A stretch of 64,000 bases of DNA from Chrysemys picta bellii. Taxonomy: Eukaryota; Chordata; Testudines; Emydidae. Shown here piece after piece: positions 22,193-33,671 of the stretch. The stretch's first letter is position 1, and each line of letters begins with the position of its first letter. Location of the stretch: NCBI RefSeq assembly GCF_011386835.1, contig NC_088804.1:39915549-39979548 (forward strand), given 5' to 3'. The notes beneath the pieces are model-generated. The model ran no database searches and had not been told where the DNA came from. It saw only the letters and a list, made by a program, of their open reading frames with translations. Both the position numbers and the translations under genes were made by a program.

Positions 22193-24895
22193 ATGTAACT
22201 TAGCTTTGCTGGGCCCCCTGTGCCATGGGGTCCCGGGTAATTGCCCTGCTTGCTACCCCAACACCAGCCCGGCTATTAGTTTAGTAGAAGTGACTCCAAA
22301 TTTGACACCTTCTATTAAAAAGAAAAAAAGAGTTTTGTCAGCCAAAGTCCCAAATAATCACCCCACTTCACTGTTCCATGCATTCAGTAATTCAAAGCCT
22401 AAAATGTTTGACTTACAGTTTTCATCTAATTCTGGTCAATTTTTTGTTTTTAAAAAATGAAAAAAAATTGTGCATCTTTTAAATTTCTAGTTTGACAATC
22501 TACTTTTCCTTCAGAAGTTTGAAAATCATGTTGGAATTGTAAAAAGAAAAGAACACTTGACCTTTATTTATAGATTAAAATATATATTTATTTAAATTTA
22601 TGAAAATGCACCTATCTAGTGGTTATGGGGTATGTGTATTTATTATATGTAAAAAAACAAAATAAAACAAAAAAGAAATCCCATGGTAACTAGGATCAGT
22701 GAGCAGTAAATATGGAATTATCTCAGATACCTGAATATAATAAAAATATAAACACTCTTATCTTTCATATTCATAGAGCAAAGGCGGCATTCTTAATTGT
22801 CAGTATTTATAAATAAGCAGCAAAGGCTTATCAAGAATCCTTCTAATTTTATGATTAGGAAATTAAACTGTTAGTATCAAGTTTTGTGTTTTAGGGGATA
22901 AAATATTGCATTTCTTCTTTTGATATTATAATTGTATTCTCATACAATTGTTCTTAAATATATTCCTTTCTTTATAATTTAATGCTTGCCATGGATTGCT
23001 TCCTTTGCTGAATGAATTCTGACTTTTAAAGAAACAAGAGGGCTATTCTTGTACTTAAACAAACAAAAAGACTATCCACTTTTCTCAATACACTGCCAAT
23101 CAGGTTTCTCTAGAACTTGAAAGTACATATTGCTTTTACATGCAGACTGAATAGAATTCTTTTTTCTGACGTTCATTGCATCGATATTGTCAGGCCATCT
23201 ATAAAATCTTCCAAAACATTTTTTTCCTGACCTACACAAACATGGTAAAGAAGAAACCTTCTAGTTTTAGAAATATGTTGAATCCTGTTTCATTTGAGTC
23301 ATATTTTAACTTTTCCATAAATGTATCCCAAATTAGAATTCAAATTGAATCCCAAATTAGAATTCAAAAACAAACTTGTACTCCAATCCAGGGTTTCCCC
23401 TCAAAGAGTTATTAAGAAACTCTTGTTTAGTTTTAGATTTATTTTTTTTTAATTTCCCTGGACAATTTATTTTCTTTCCTGTCTTTGTTTAGTGTGATGG
23501 GACCATTTGTTTTATAACTTATTGCAAAAAATTGAAGACTGGAGGCAAACCAAATGGCTTTCTGTGTGTGTATTTCCAAGAACCCAGAAGTGCTCTATGA
23601 ATCCTTTGTGCAGATCCCATGCTGCTCCTGCTGCTATCTGGGCCATAGAAATTGCTTAAGCTCTTAGCTCAGTTTTTTATTAACTTGTAATTTTGAGCCT
23701 CACATGTATTTTTTTTTTAGAGAACTTTGTTTAGGAAGTGAGGATCCCAAAGAAAGCAAACATTGGACCCCTAATGTTTAAAAACAAGCACATCCTTTGT
23801 TTTGAAAATTACCATTGACCATTCACAGCCCTAAAGGAAAGGATCTTCTGAAAATACATTAATCTGTCATTACATAGGCTATATTCTTTACTTCCACTAT
23901 TGCCTGTATAAGGGCATCTAGCTCCCAAAATACTGTTATTGCCTCTTTTCCCAAACTGGTGAATTGTAACTGTTTTTCTGTGCTTTTCATCAAAATGGTT
24001 ACATGGTTCCTGCATTTATTCAGAGATGGATTCTGTTGGAATCTGTACTCTTTAGACACCAGAATGATTATTGTATTGTCTGAGTATTCTCCATGCTGCC
24101 TTTGTCTGTAGCTGTTCTGATAGAAGCAATTCCCTTATTTACTGAGTGATCCCCATGCTTCTCTAGTGTGGACTTCCCCAAGTTAGGAATCTCATTAGCA
24201 ATATCTTATTTTATTCCTTCTCTGCCATTCTCTTTGGAGGGTTGGCATCATCAGAGTTGCAGTTTGTATCCACTTGAGACCCTTGACTAAATGCTGGTCC
24301 AGAATGTAGTCAGTTACTGCTCGAGAACAAAACAGAAGATAGTATTGTAGTTTTCTCATGTTACTAATGCTCAAATTGCCATTATTTGTACATGAATCCC
24401 TGGTACATCACATCCCTAATTTAGTTATACTGAACCTTTTTGTTAGGATGAATTTATCCACTTCTAAAGGATTCCACTGTACTTCTATTTACCATTTAGC
24501 TGAATGGTAAAAAATGTTCTTCTTCGAGTGCTTGATCATGTAGATTCCAGTTAGGTGTGTGTGCGCCGCGTGCACGGTCATCGGAAAGTTTTCCCCTTAG
24601 CAGCACATGTTGGGTTGGCTGTGGAGAGCCCTGGATTCGTGCCTCCATGGAGGTGAATATAGGTCCCTGCTGACCCACCGCCTCTTCAGTTCCTTCTTAC
24701 TGCCAGTGACGGTCGTTGGAACTGCGGTTGCTTGCTTCGCAAGTGCTTCCCCTAGTCTTTCTTATTCATAGTTGTAGTCAGTTTGTAGTTTTAGTTAGTA
24801 GTAGTTAGTTGCTAGTTGTTACAATTAGTTTTAGTTGGGGTGGGGTATTCCCTCCCCCACCCCAAACCCTTTCTTCTCCCCTTGGGCTTCGGGGC

Positions 24896-26821
24896 ATGCC
24901 TCGGTCCCAAGGGTTTAAGCCCTGCGGAACCTGCCCCAAACCCATGCCAACGGGCAATCCCCATGATTCTTGCCTTAGGTGTCTGGGGGAGGTGCATCAA
25001 ACAGAGTGGTGCAAAATCTGTAAAGGATTCTGCCCGAGGACGAAAAAGGAGCGAGACTTCAGGCTCAAGCAGATCCTGATGGAAGCAGCTCTTCGTCCCC
25101 AACTGGCCCCGGGCCAGCAGGATCCAGCACCAAGCACTTCATTGCAGAGCGCTGCGGCCTCCGTGCGTGAGACGGTGCTGAGGAAGGGCTCTGGCCATAG
25201 AGACCCTCGGCACTGGCGCTCTCCAGCACCGAAGCCTCTAGAGATGGCTTGGCACCGCTCCCACTCCCTGGTGCCACATAAGCTGCACAGGAAAGCAGAC
25301 GGGGTGGCCGGAGTGTGGCCGACGCAGGAGCACCCAGCGCCGACTACACAGGAGGCTGCAAAGGGGGCTGTTGAGTTTGGTGTCACTCGACTGACCTGAT
25401 CGGGAGTGACAGGTGCAGGAGCTATAGCTTCCTTCCACCCCGGACACTTTTGAGGCCGCAAGGGACCTGATTGCCATGATGGCTCCCCCGTCCCCGGCCA
25501 GCAGGGACAGGCCTCCAGCGCCGCAGTGAGTGGCATGGTCTAGAGGCACGCCCGCCATGATGAGGCCTTTACCATCCCCAAGACGTTGCTTTCCACGGCA
25601 ATGGTCTCTGCATGGTTACCCGACGCTGCCATTGTGGCTTCATTCTCCGGCACTGGCGTCGAGACGGGGTTCCCCGGCACTGGCTTCGCAGCATTGTGAC
25701 ATCATTCTCCTGCACCGACTGCTCAGCACCGCTCCCCAGCACTGTACTGCTTGGCACCGCCATGGGGGTCATGGTCTAGGTCCCGTTCTTCGGACTCAGA
25801 GGCAGAGTCCTGGTATTCTAGGTGCAGCCGTTACTGATCAGACCAGCATAGGTACAGGCAGGACACCAGCATGGTGCAGTGGCAGGGGCCCGCGCAATGG
25901 CCATTTTGGACTCCGTAGGCTTATCACCAGGCCCAGAGCACATTTTCCAGGGGTTCACAGTTGGTGGCCTCAGAGGGACGTGCGCCCCCACCAGCCAGGG
26001 ACTGTCCCACACCTCCGGGTTCCAAGGCAGCGTCGGCTCGTGGCACTCAACAGGATCAAGTTCCCGCACCCGCTCCCAGCACCGAGACTGCAGTCGGCAC
26101 CAAGAGCCACGGCACCAAGCAGGACGACCCCAGGGAGCCGGCGGGCCAGGAGGGCCCAGGTGCCACCTCTTGCTTTGTCGTCTCCATCACCTGACGAAGC
26201 AATGGCAGAGTCTTCCTCCTCTGGACCGCTCCCCATTGATAGCAGGGCACATCAGGACCTGCTGCACAGGATTGCCACAATGTGGGACTACAGGCGGAGG
26301 AGGTCGTTGAACCAGAGGACCCTATGGTCGATATCCTAACACCTGAAGGGCCATCCAGGGTTGATCTGCCCCTTATAAAGACCATTCAGGCCACTACAAA
26401 AAATCCGTGGCAGACCCCTGCCTCCATCCCTCCCGCAACAGCCAAAGGGGTGGAGAGAAAGTATTTCATACCCTCTCAAAGATATGAGTACTTATTGTCA
26501 CACCTGTAGCCCTGCTTGTTGGTGGTGGCGGCGGTTAATGAGAAGGAGAGACAAGGGCAACACGGCCCGACCCCGAAGTTGAAAGACTCAAAAAAGATGG
26601 ACCTTTTTGGCCGGAAGGTCTACTTGATTGGGGAGCTCCAGCTGAGGATAGCAAATCAACATGCAGAGTTCACATTAATAGTGGATGAGGGCAAGGCAGT
26701 GGCATGGACCTCTTTACAGGCCTCACTGGACGCTGCGGATTTGGCCGCGCGAACCTTGTCCTCTGGCATAGCCATGAGGAGGAGCTCCTGGCTACAGGCG
26801 TCCGGGCTTCCTGCCCTTTGA
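24896..26821 (+). pseudogene. DIRS gag-like gene, broken
   Basis: I place the start at ATG 24896 (MPRSQGFKPCGTC), because the Cys/His cluster begins right after it. The visible pattern is C-x2-C-x9-H-x2-C-x2-C-x4-H-x4-C-x2-C, then a basic stretch (PRTKKERDFRLKQIL); a zinc-binding nucleocapsid-like role is inferred. The frame stops at 25399, and the following GC-rich 900 bp switches frames several times. The C-terminal gag part resumes at 26450..26821 with YFIPSQRYEYLLSHL, an in-frame stop (26507..26509), then LDAADLAARTLSSGIAMRRS. Compared with what I know of the family, a segment between IANQHAEF and TLIVDEGK seems to be missing. The many overlapping frames on both strands in 24800..26400 are shadows caused by high GC. 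Confidence 0.7.
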
Positions 26822-27269
26822 CAGCATGGGCCTGTTTGCAGAGCAAACAGACTCCAGGCTTCACAGCCTTAAAGATTCCCGGGTGACAATGACATCATTG
26901 GGCATGCATACCCCAGCAACCCAACGCAAACATTTTAAGACCCAACCCCAGCAGCGCTTCTATCCTCCCTGGCCCAGGTAGGACTTCTATAGGAAGCGGG
27001 GCAGGAATGGCATCCTTCGCCCAGCCAGGACCAGGGCCCGACAAAACCATTGTCAGGCTCTAAGCAGGCCTTTTGAAGGTGCGCCCGAGGACGGCGCACC
27101 AGTCATAGTACCGGATCCTCATCCCTGTTTCCTGAACTGTCTGTCCCACTTTTACCCTTCTTGGTCCCAAATAACATCAGATCTTTGGATCCTTCACACA
27201 ACAGAAGTGGGATATTCTCTCCAATTCTGCTCCTCCCCTCCCTTTCACCCCCCTTCCCCATCCCTCTTC

Positions 27270-27900
27270 AGAGACTCTTCTTACGAGCATCTCCTCATAC
27301 AGGAGATACAGACACTCCTTGCCACAGGAGCAATGGAGGAGGTTCCTCAGGAGCTAAGGGGCAAGGGATTCTACTTCCGTTATTTCCTAATCCCCTAAGC
27401 CAAAGGGGGTCTCAGACCCATTTTAGAAAAAGTTGAGGTTCTGCATGGTCTCCCTAAGTGCGATTATCCCCTCTCTCTATCTGGGAGACTGGTACGCCGC
27501 CCTTGACCTCAAGGACACATACTTCCACATATTCATATTTCTGCCCTCAGACGAGTCCTCAGGTTTGTGGTCAACCACAACCACTACCAATTTACGGTCC
27601 TGCCCTTTGGCTTGTCGACAGCCCCACAAATGTTTACCAAACACATGTCGGTCGTAGCAGCCTTCCAGCCGTCAGAGGCAGGTGCAGGTATACTCATACC
27701 TCAATAACTGGCTGCTCAGGGGGCGTTCCAGGGACCAGGTGGAGACACAGGTCCACTTTGTCAGATCCTCTTTTGACAAGTTGGGTCTCCTCTTCAACGA
27801 GAACAAGTTGACCCTGTTACCAACGCAAAGAATTGAGTTAATTGGCGCGATGTTGGACTCGAGGTGGGCCAGGGCGTCCCTGCTGGAGGCTCATTTCTAA
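27270..27900 (+). pseudogene. DIRS reverse transcriptase remnant
   Basis: Pieces in different frames follow the DIRS reverse transcriptase: LLATGAMEEVPQELRGKGFY near 27316..27375, the sequence FTVLPFGLSTAPQMFTKHMS near 27590..27650, and VYSYLNNWLLRGRS at 27688..27729. The last is the catalytic motif C, where a Tyr-x-Asp-Asp is expected; here both Asp codons are Asn (AAT AAC at 27703..27708). A stop at 27397..27399 and at least two frameshifts separate the pieces. The enzyme cannot be made or active from this copy. Confidence 0.8.
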
Positions 27901-27903
27901 ACG

Positions 27904-28701
27904 ATGATGGACAACATACAAGGCCTCAGACAGTACCCTACCGGCCACATGGTGACATGCATATACATAATACAGCATGCCAGGCTGTTGCTCAGACCTC
28001 TCCAAGCTTGGCTTGCATCGGCTTATCGTTCGGGGCGCGACTGCCTGGACATAGTGGTCACCCTTCCGGTGCAGGTCCTCAAGTTCCTCTGCTGGTGGCT
28101 CAACTCACAGGAGGTGTGCGAGGGAGTCCCCTTCAACAGACACCAGCCCTCTCTGTTTCTGGTAATGGACACATCAGTGCTGGGATGGGGTGCGCACATG
28201 GGAGACATTCAGATGCAGGGCCTCTGGTCTCAGGACAAGCTCTCACTCCATATCAACATCAAGGAGTTGAGAGTGGTCCGACTAGCGTGCCAAACCTTCC
28301 AAGCCCATCTACAAGGGCAGTGCATGGCAGTTATGACGGACAACACAACTGCAATGTTTTACATAAGCAAGCAGGGTGGAGCCCATTCCTCTCCCCTATG
28401 TCAGGAAGTCCTCAAGCTGTGGGAGTTCTGCATAGCCCACTCCATTTGCCTGGACTCATCCTACATCCCAGGTTCCCAAAATGAGCAGGTGGACGACCTC
28501 AGCAGATCCTTCCACAACCACGAGTGGTCCATCCGTCCAGATGTAATTCACAGCATTTTCCAGAGGTGGAGAGTTCCCCAGGTCAACCTGTTTGCCACAC
28601 GAGACAACAGAAAGGGCACGCAATTCTGCTCCTCCCAGAATCACAACCTGGGCTCGCTTGTGGACGCATTTCTCCTCCCCTGGATGGAACATCTGCTGTA
28701 A
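27904..28701 (+). pseudogene. DIRS RNase H domain, open frame intact
   Basis: A 265-residue open frame continues after the reverse transcriptase. The RNase H domain runs from about residue 84 to 205. The four acidic positions expected of RNase H are present: D89 in VMDTSVLGWGAH, E121 in HINIKELRVV, D146 in MTDNTTAMFY, and D197 or D198 in EQVDDLSR. The C-terminal part (VPQVNLFATRDNR ... VDAFLLPWMEHLL) is the connector typical of DIRS elements between RNase H and recombinase. The listed start Met is internal; the true protein would begin in the reverse transcriptase. Although the domain is uninterrupted, the element around it is broken, so I treat it as a pseudogene part. A second, shorter copy is at 45491..45837. 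Confidence 0.82.
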
Positions 28702-28973
28702 GCGTTCCCACTTGTACAAAAGGTCCTGCTCAAGATCTGCAGAGACAGGGTGATCATAATGGTGGCGCTGGCGTGGCCTCACCGACACAGACACACCACG
28801 CTCCTGGAGCTGTCAGTGGACATCCCAATCATACTGCCACAGGTCCCATCCCATATTGCCACTGATCACCCAAGACCATGGTTGGCTTCATCACCCCAAC
28901 CTCCAGTCCCTTCATCTCACAGCCTGGAAGCTTCATGGCTAAACCCCATGGAACTCATGTGCTCTGAGCCTGT

Positions 28974-29375
28974 TAGGGAGGTCTTGCTTGGTAGCAGGAA
29001 GTCCTCCACTAGGGCCACCTACCTGTCCAAGTGGAAAAGATTTACAATCTGGTGCGCTCAGGGCTGCACATCTCCAATGCAGGCGCCCATACCGCTCATC
29101 TGGGACTACCTACTGTACTTGAAACAGCAAGGTCATCATCCGTCAAGGTGCACTTGGCAGCCATTTCTGCCTTCCATCTGGGAGCAGCTGGGCATTCCGT
29201 CTTTGCCAACCCCATGGTTGGGCATTTCCTGAAAGATCTGGAAAGGCTGTACCCGCAGGTTAGACAACCAGTCCCAGCGTGGGACCTCAACCTGGTCCTT
29301 TCCAGACTAATGGGACCCCCATTTGAACCCCCTGGCGACTTGCTTCTATACCTATCATGGAAGGTGGCCTTCTTA
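28974..29375 (+). pseudogene. DIRS tyrosine recombinase, N-terminal half only
   Basis: Two frames share the N-terminal (core-binding, SAM-like) domain of a DIRS tyrosine recombinase: SRKSSTRATYLSKWKRFTIW starting near 28996, then after a frameshift around 29130, SVKVHLAAISAFHLGAAGHS and FANPMVGHFLKDLERLYPQV. The sequence breaks after SWKVAFLVA (about 29375), just before the place where the first catalytic Arg of the R..H-x-x-R..Y set is expected. The catalytic domain is absent, so the recombinase is non-functional. Confidence 0.78.
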
Positions 29376-30825
29376 GTCGCCCATGTGACTGTCTGTCCAT
29401 ACCATTTGTAGGGCTTCCATCACCATATTATTTAGGTAGGAATTGCATGATCTAACTGCACACATGTGCATGCATGGTTCTGAAAATCTGAGCCCAAAAT
29501 TTGTTCTCTCTCCCTAGTTTAAAATCTGCTTCTTGCCTCCTCACCCCTGTTTAGCTTATGAGTGCAGTGGTTTACAAAATTCTCTCATTTGTGAGCTATT
29601 TCACTCTAAACAGGTGTCCTCATCTTTTTCCAGTGTTTCAGTATTACTACCTGTTACACTGGTGATATAGTGAAATGTATCCATTATCTGTTTGTAACAG
29701 AGAGAGGCCTCCTTTCCCTATTCTTCCTCAACATGGCAAATTCTGAGGCTTCCTTAATGTACAGCCCCAGTACGCAACATCTGTTTCCATATGCTCTTGG
29801 CATGCAAGCATTGACTCCCCTAGCATGAGCAACTTGCTGCAGTTCTGATCACCATGTCTCCAACAGCTTATATTGTTTGATTCCTGTTTGTATAGAGTGA
29901 CAGTTAGCCTGAGATGTCCCATGAATTACTTTGTAAAACTTAAACCTTACCCTGCTGTATTATGCTGCCAATTCCAAATAGTGTATACCCTTCCCCTCAA
30001 CCCCAGAATCCACCTGCAATTTGTTGATTTACCTCTACTGGAGGCAGTGTGCGACCTGAAGAAGTGTTTAAATGTATTCATTAATGAAATTTGAACATAT
30101 GGAAGAAGCATATATGTAAATCCAGGGTTACAAGAGTGATTGCCACAGTATAGTATGTGACAATATATCTTATCTGGAAAGCTTTGGCACATAGTGACAG
30201 CTGAGATGTACTCAGAGAGAAAACACAACTGCTTTTACTGGATGTTATTGAAAAAAATTATGAACCTATTTCTGTGTATACAGCATATTAGTTTGTAGGG
30301 CAATAGATGACACTCAGAAAAATGTGGTTTCAGTATTTACAGTACAGAATGTGCTTTCATTTTGCTGACACCTACGGAAAGGAAAATATTCTACAGCAAC
30401 AGATAGTTTCAGTCAATTTTCTGCCTCCTTTCTGAGGCAAAATGTAGTAGTTGTAAAACAGTCTCGAAAAAGGATATTTGCTTGCTGTCAGTTGCCAGTG
30501 AGAACTTTTGGGGCTTGCCGTGCTTCTGTAATGGGCTCTTTGATGCCAATTCTTTCCTGACTTTAGTTCGCCTTTGTTCATTTTCTGGTTGCTCTTTGAA
30601 CAAATATGCAGCTAATTTAGATCATCAGTAAACAGAACCAGTGTTGTTAAAATGGTGATGGCTTAATCCATATAATGAACCAAATAGATTATATATAAAA
30701 GGTGGTAAGATATGCATATGAATAAGTGAAATTCCTCAAGAACTTCCATTTATTTAAAAATTAAAAGAAAGCAGCAAACATTATAATATTTACAGGCTTG
30801 CGAATCTAGAATTTTAGCCCTTTCA

Positions 30826-30940
30826 GCCCCAGTCTAGCAAAGCACTTAGACACAGGTTTAACTTTAACCACACGAGCAGTCCCCATGATTTCAGTGGGAC
30901 TACACAAAAGCTTGAGGTTAAACACATGTTTATCAGGGTC
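30826..30940. mobile_element. Palindromic MITE
   Basis: GCCCCAGTCTAGCAAAGCAC with inner arms TTTAACTTTAACCACACGAG and GAGGTTAAACACATG; the right end (TATCAGGGTC) is degraded. It is the same family as 20578..20693. Confidence 0.55.
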
Positions 30941-31413
30941 TTAATGGAAGGCTTGATGATAAAACTATAGCTGGTTGTTGAGAAGAGAGACAATTTGTGT
31001 CAAGAGAGGGGGCATAAGAAGCAACTGTATATTAAAAATCAGAAATTTAGACTCAAAATAATGTTTTACATGTTGAGCCTATTAGAATAGGATATTCAGT
31101 TAAATATATTATTAGCAATCTTTCAATTAGCAAAGTCCTGTGAACAGGCCGACAAAATAAAAAGCACGAAGGAAGCCTAAAGAGAGCTTTATTGGTTTAA
31201 CAAAAACGGTTGTCTTTCCATTCTAGGAATTTAGGGTGACCTCATAGTCAGCTGAGATTAATTGGAAACTCAGTGCTGTGTTGCTGGGCATATTGATTGG
31301 TTTAGTTGAGAAGCATCCAACTCAATTTTCGATCAGAAATTGGACTAAGTAGTAGCTGTGGGTTTTGTAACATGACTCTTTCATCATTAAGGTAGTTAGA
31401 TGGGATTTAATTG

Positions 31414-31690
31414 CAATATTGCCAAACCCAAAAGTTTAATCATGACTCAGCCCCTCAGAATCAACATTTTAAAGAATAATATACATATTTTTTTGCCTTA
31501 TAGTTTTTGAAACTTTAGGGTTTATTCTTTCAAGCTTTTTCCCTTCAAGTGTGAGGGCTAGAAACTTCTTTTTTTTTTTAATGAAAAATGAGATTACCGT
31601 ATAATCAGCTGACTTCAGGCAACTGAGGCTTTAAGTAAAACACCAAATATTGCAAGATTTGCAATAGAATCATGAGAATTGGCAATGCAG
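31414..31690. mobile_element. hAT-type MITE (CAGTGTTGCCAAC family)
   Basis: The left end CAATATTGCCAAACCC is mirrored by the right end GAATTGGCAATGCAG. Interior GAGGGCTAGAAACTTCTT is shared with the copy at 48440..48720, which has almost the same length. No target duplication can be seen. Confidence 0.6.
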
Positions 31691-32134
31691 TATTGGGAAC
31701 TCGTGAAAATGCTGATAATGCCTTCTGTGTTTCTTTCCCATTATTTTTAACCATACTGTCCTGGAAACTGAAACCATTCCTGTTACAGTTGAAACACAAC
31801 CCTATGTTTGGTGCTTGCTTCTTCTGTTTCTCTTGAAACTAGGCCCATGTTTACTGCAAAGCTTACGAACCTGGACTGCGTTTGCAGCAAAACCAAACCA
31901 ATGAGCTTCACTGGAAAATCTTTATGCAGCTTAACTCACAGGATCCTTTTATTTTTACACAGTGGATGGGGAAACCAAAATAATCTGTTGAAACGGCTAT
32001 GTTAGGAAAGTGTAGAAAAGCTTCCTTAGAATGACCTGACTTGATAGCACTAGGAATACCTTCAAAAGGTCACTTCCTTCATCTTGCAATTTACAGTTTG
32101 GTGATTTTGAAGACTCAGCAGACATGCTCTAGAA

Positions 32135-32948
32135 CAGTGGTTTTCAAACTTTTTTCCTCGTGACCCAGTTGAAGAAAATTGTTGGTTCCCGTGACCCAAT
32201 ATGATTATATCTTTTGACTAGAGTTTTCATAAAATCATAATATTGCAGTACATTCCAGCTTAACCCACTTTACATAACTAACACTAGACACTAGCCTTAG
32301 TAAGCCTATGGTAAGGAGTGTGGGAGGTGGCCCAGGGTAGGGCAGAGGGTAGGGTGAGGGCTCTGTCTGGGGGTGAGGCCTGTGAGGTGGGGCTGGGGAT
32401 GAGGGGTTCAGGTTGCAGGAGGGGGCTAAGGGCTGGGGCAGAGGGTTGGGATGCGGGGGAGGTGAGGGCTCTGGCTGGGGATGCGGGCTCTGGGGTGGGG
32501 CCAGGGATGAGTTTGGGGTGCAGGCAGGCTGCCCCAGGGTTGGGGCCGGAAGACTTCTCCCTGCCCCCGCTTCCCAGCCCTCTCCCTGCCAGAAGCAGCT
32601 AGCTCTGGAGTAGCGGCCTCTCTCTCTCTCCCTGCCAGCAGGCAGCTCTGAGCTCTCTTCCCCTGCCCGCAGGAGCATGGAGTTCCGGGGAAAGGGGCCT
32701 TCTCTCCCGGCCGGCAGCAGTGAGCTCCGGGGTCAGGGGAGAGGCCCGCAGGAGCCCTGCAAGCCCCAACTTGCTTCCCTCCTCAGTTCCCACCCACCCC
32801 CTACCTCTGTTCTCTCCAGGTCCCTGCTGTGCGGCCCTTTAGAGCTGAAGCGGAGCAACAATCGTTATAGTTTGAATTAGCAAGTTACCCAGTGTCTAAC
32901 ATTCCATGACCCAGTATTGGCTCGCGACCTGTACTTTGAAAAACACTG
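32135..32948. mobile_element. hAT-type element with GC-rich filler and 8 bp target duplication
   Basis: The left end CAGTGGTTTTCAAACTTTTT is mirrored by the right end ACTTTGAAAAACACTG. Flanks CTCTAGAA and CTTTAGAA form an 8 bp duplication with one change. The outer parts (GTGACCCAGTTGAAG, GCTCGCGACCTG) are hAT-like; the middle 32310..32830 is G-rich on this strand and related to the filler in 9159..10617 and 16597..17202. Open frames on both strands in the middle are artefacts. Confidence 0.85.
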
Positions 32949-33503
32949 CTTTAGAAGGCCATTAAAAAAACCCCCCAAAACCCCACTTTAGTTTATATAT
33001 CAATCCTGTTAGAGAATTAGTCCTGGCATCTAGTCACCATTAGTTTTTTAGAAATTGTGACTGTAGGGGCGATTTAAATATAGTTTTGTCCATATTTGGC
33101 CAAGGACCAACTCATCTATCAAATTTTCAGTACTGTGCATCTCAAACTTGATGGTGCCATTTCCACAAATGCACATGCAAATTGGGAAATTGCATCTACT
33201 GGTGGCCAGTTAAATACACAACTGATCATTTGCACACATTCAGTTACTTGATTTGTGTGTGGTAATTTGTGTGATGGTTGCTGTAATTGCACACAACTGC
33301 AGTTTTGATAATCTCTGCCATTGAGCATCTCATGTTCCTTGCGGTGACTTTGGGCACTTATCAACAGATGCTATTTCGTACAATGCCTTCATCTCCTTGA
33401 ATGTGTGAGAGTCCTTGCAGCCCCATGTAGATAAGTGCATTTCATACAGACTATGGATTTATATTCTGTCCTATCCTTTTCTGTTTTTTCCCCCTCTTTC
33501 TAG

Positions 33504-33671
33504 GTCACCTTTTCTATAAATTTGGAATTACAGAGTCCGACTGGTACCGGATCAAGCAGAGCATAGACTCCAAATGCCGGACAGCTTGGCGGCGAAAACA
33601 GCGAGGCCAGAGTCTTGCAGTGAAAAGTTTTTCCAGGCGAACGCCTTCCTCTTCATCTTATAGTGGCTCAG
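33504..33671 (+). CDS. BANP: BANP internal exon B (second half of BEN domain and basic tail)
   Basis: This 168 nt exon continues the BEN domain. The frame set by the split Cys codon reads HLFYKFGITESDWYRIKQSI, then KCRTAWRRKQRGQSLAVKSF and a serine-rich end (RRTPSSSSYSGSG). The Arg/Lys-rich stretch is a likely nuclear-localisation and DNA-contact segment. The acceptor follows a long CT tract (ending CTTTCTAG) and the donor is GTAAAAG at 33672. The exon ends with one G of a split Glu codon, so the downstream intron is also phase 1. It lies 28.8 kb from exon A; that intron carries most of the mobile elements of the window. The exon is too short and too split in phase to stand out as an open frame with its own ATG, so ORF prediction alone would miss it. 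Confidence 0.95.

Larger units (their letters stand above)
24515..29375 (+). mobile_element. DIRS-type (tyrosine recombinase) retrotransposon, decayed
   Basis: In order the element holds a 5' leader (TGTTCTTCTTCGAGTGCTTG onward), a gag-like frame with a Cys/His cluster, a reverse transcriptase, an RNase H and the N-terminal half of a tyrosine recombinase. This order and the RNase H and recombinase sequences are characteristic of DIRS1-like elements, which integrate through a tyrosine recombinase and not an integrase. It is about 4.9 kb, GC-richer than its surroundings, and oriented with BANP. The 3' end is lost: recognisable recombinase stops near 29375, before the catalytic residues, and no terminal repeat follows. 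Frameshifts, stop codons and changed catalytic residues show it is dead. The 5' boundary is estimated from where recognisable leader begins. Confidence 0.88.
4680..33503 (+). other. BANP: BANP intron A-B (28.8 kb, phase 1)
   Basis: The intron runs from GTGAGT to TTTCTAG. Unique AT-rich sequence is interrupted by the elements listed separately. In the stretches 4680..7450, 10710..14370, 17300..19540, 22200..24510 and 29420..31410 I see only unique or unrecognised sequence with short chance open frames. Confidence 0.85.

Noticed and set aside
25530..26339. 269-codon + strand frame and overlapping minus-strand frames.
   Set aside because: Out-of-frame or antisense reading of the GC-rich DIRS gag spacer; the Cys/His cluster and conserved gag C-terminus are in another frame.
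32235..32678. 147-codon minus-strand frame.
   Set aside because: Proline-rich translation of the G-rich filler in the hAT element at 32135..32948.
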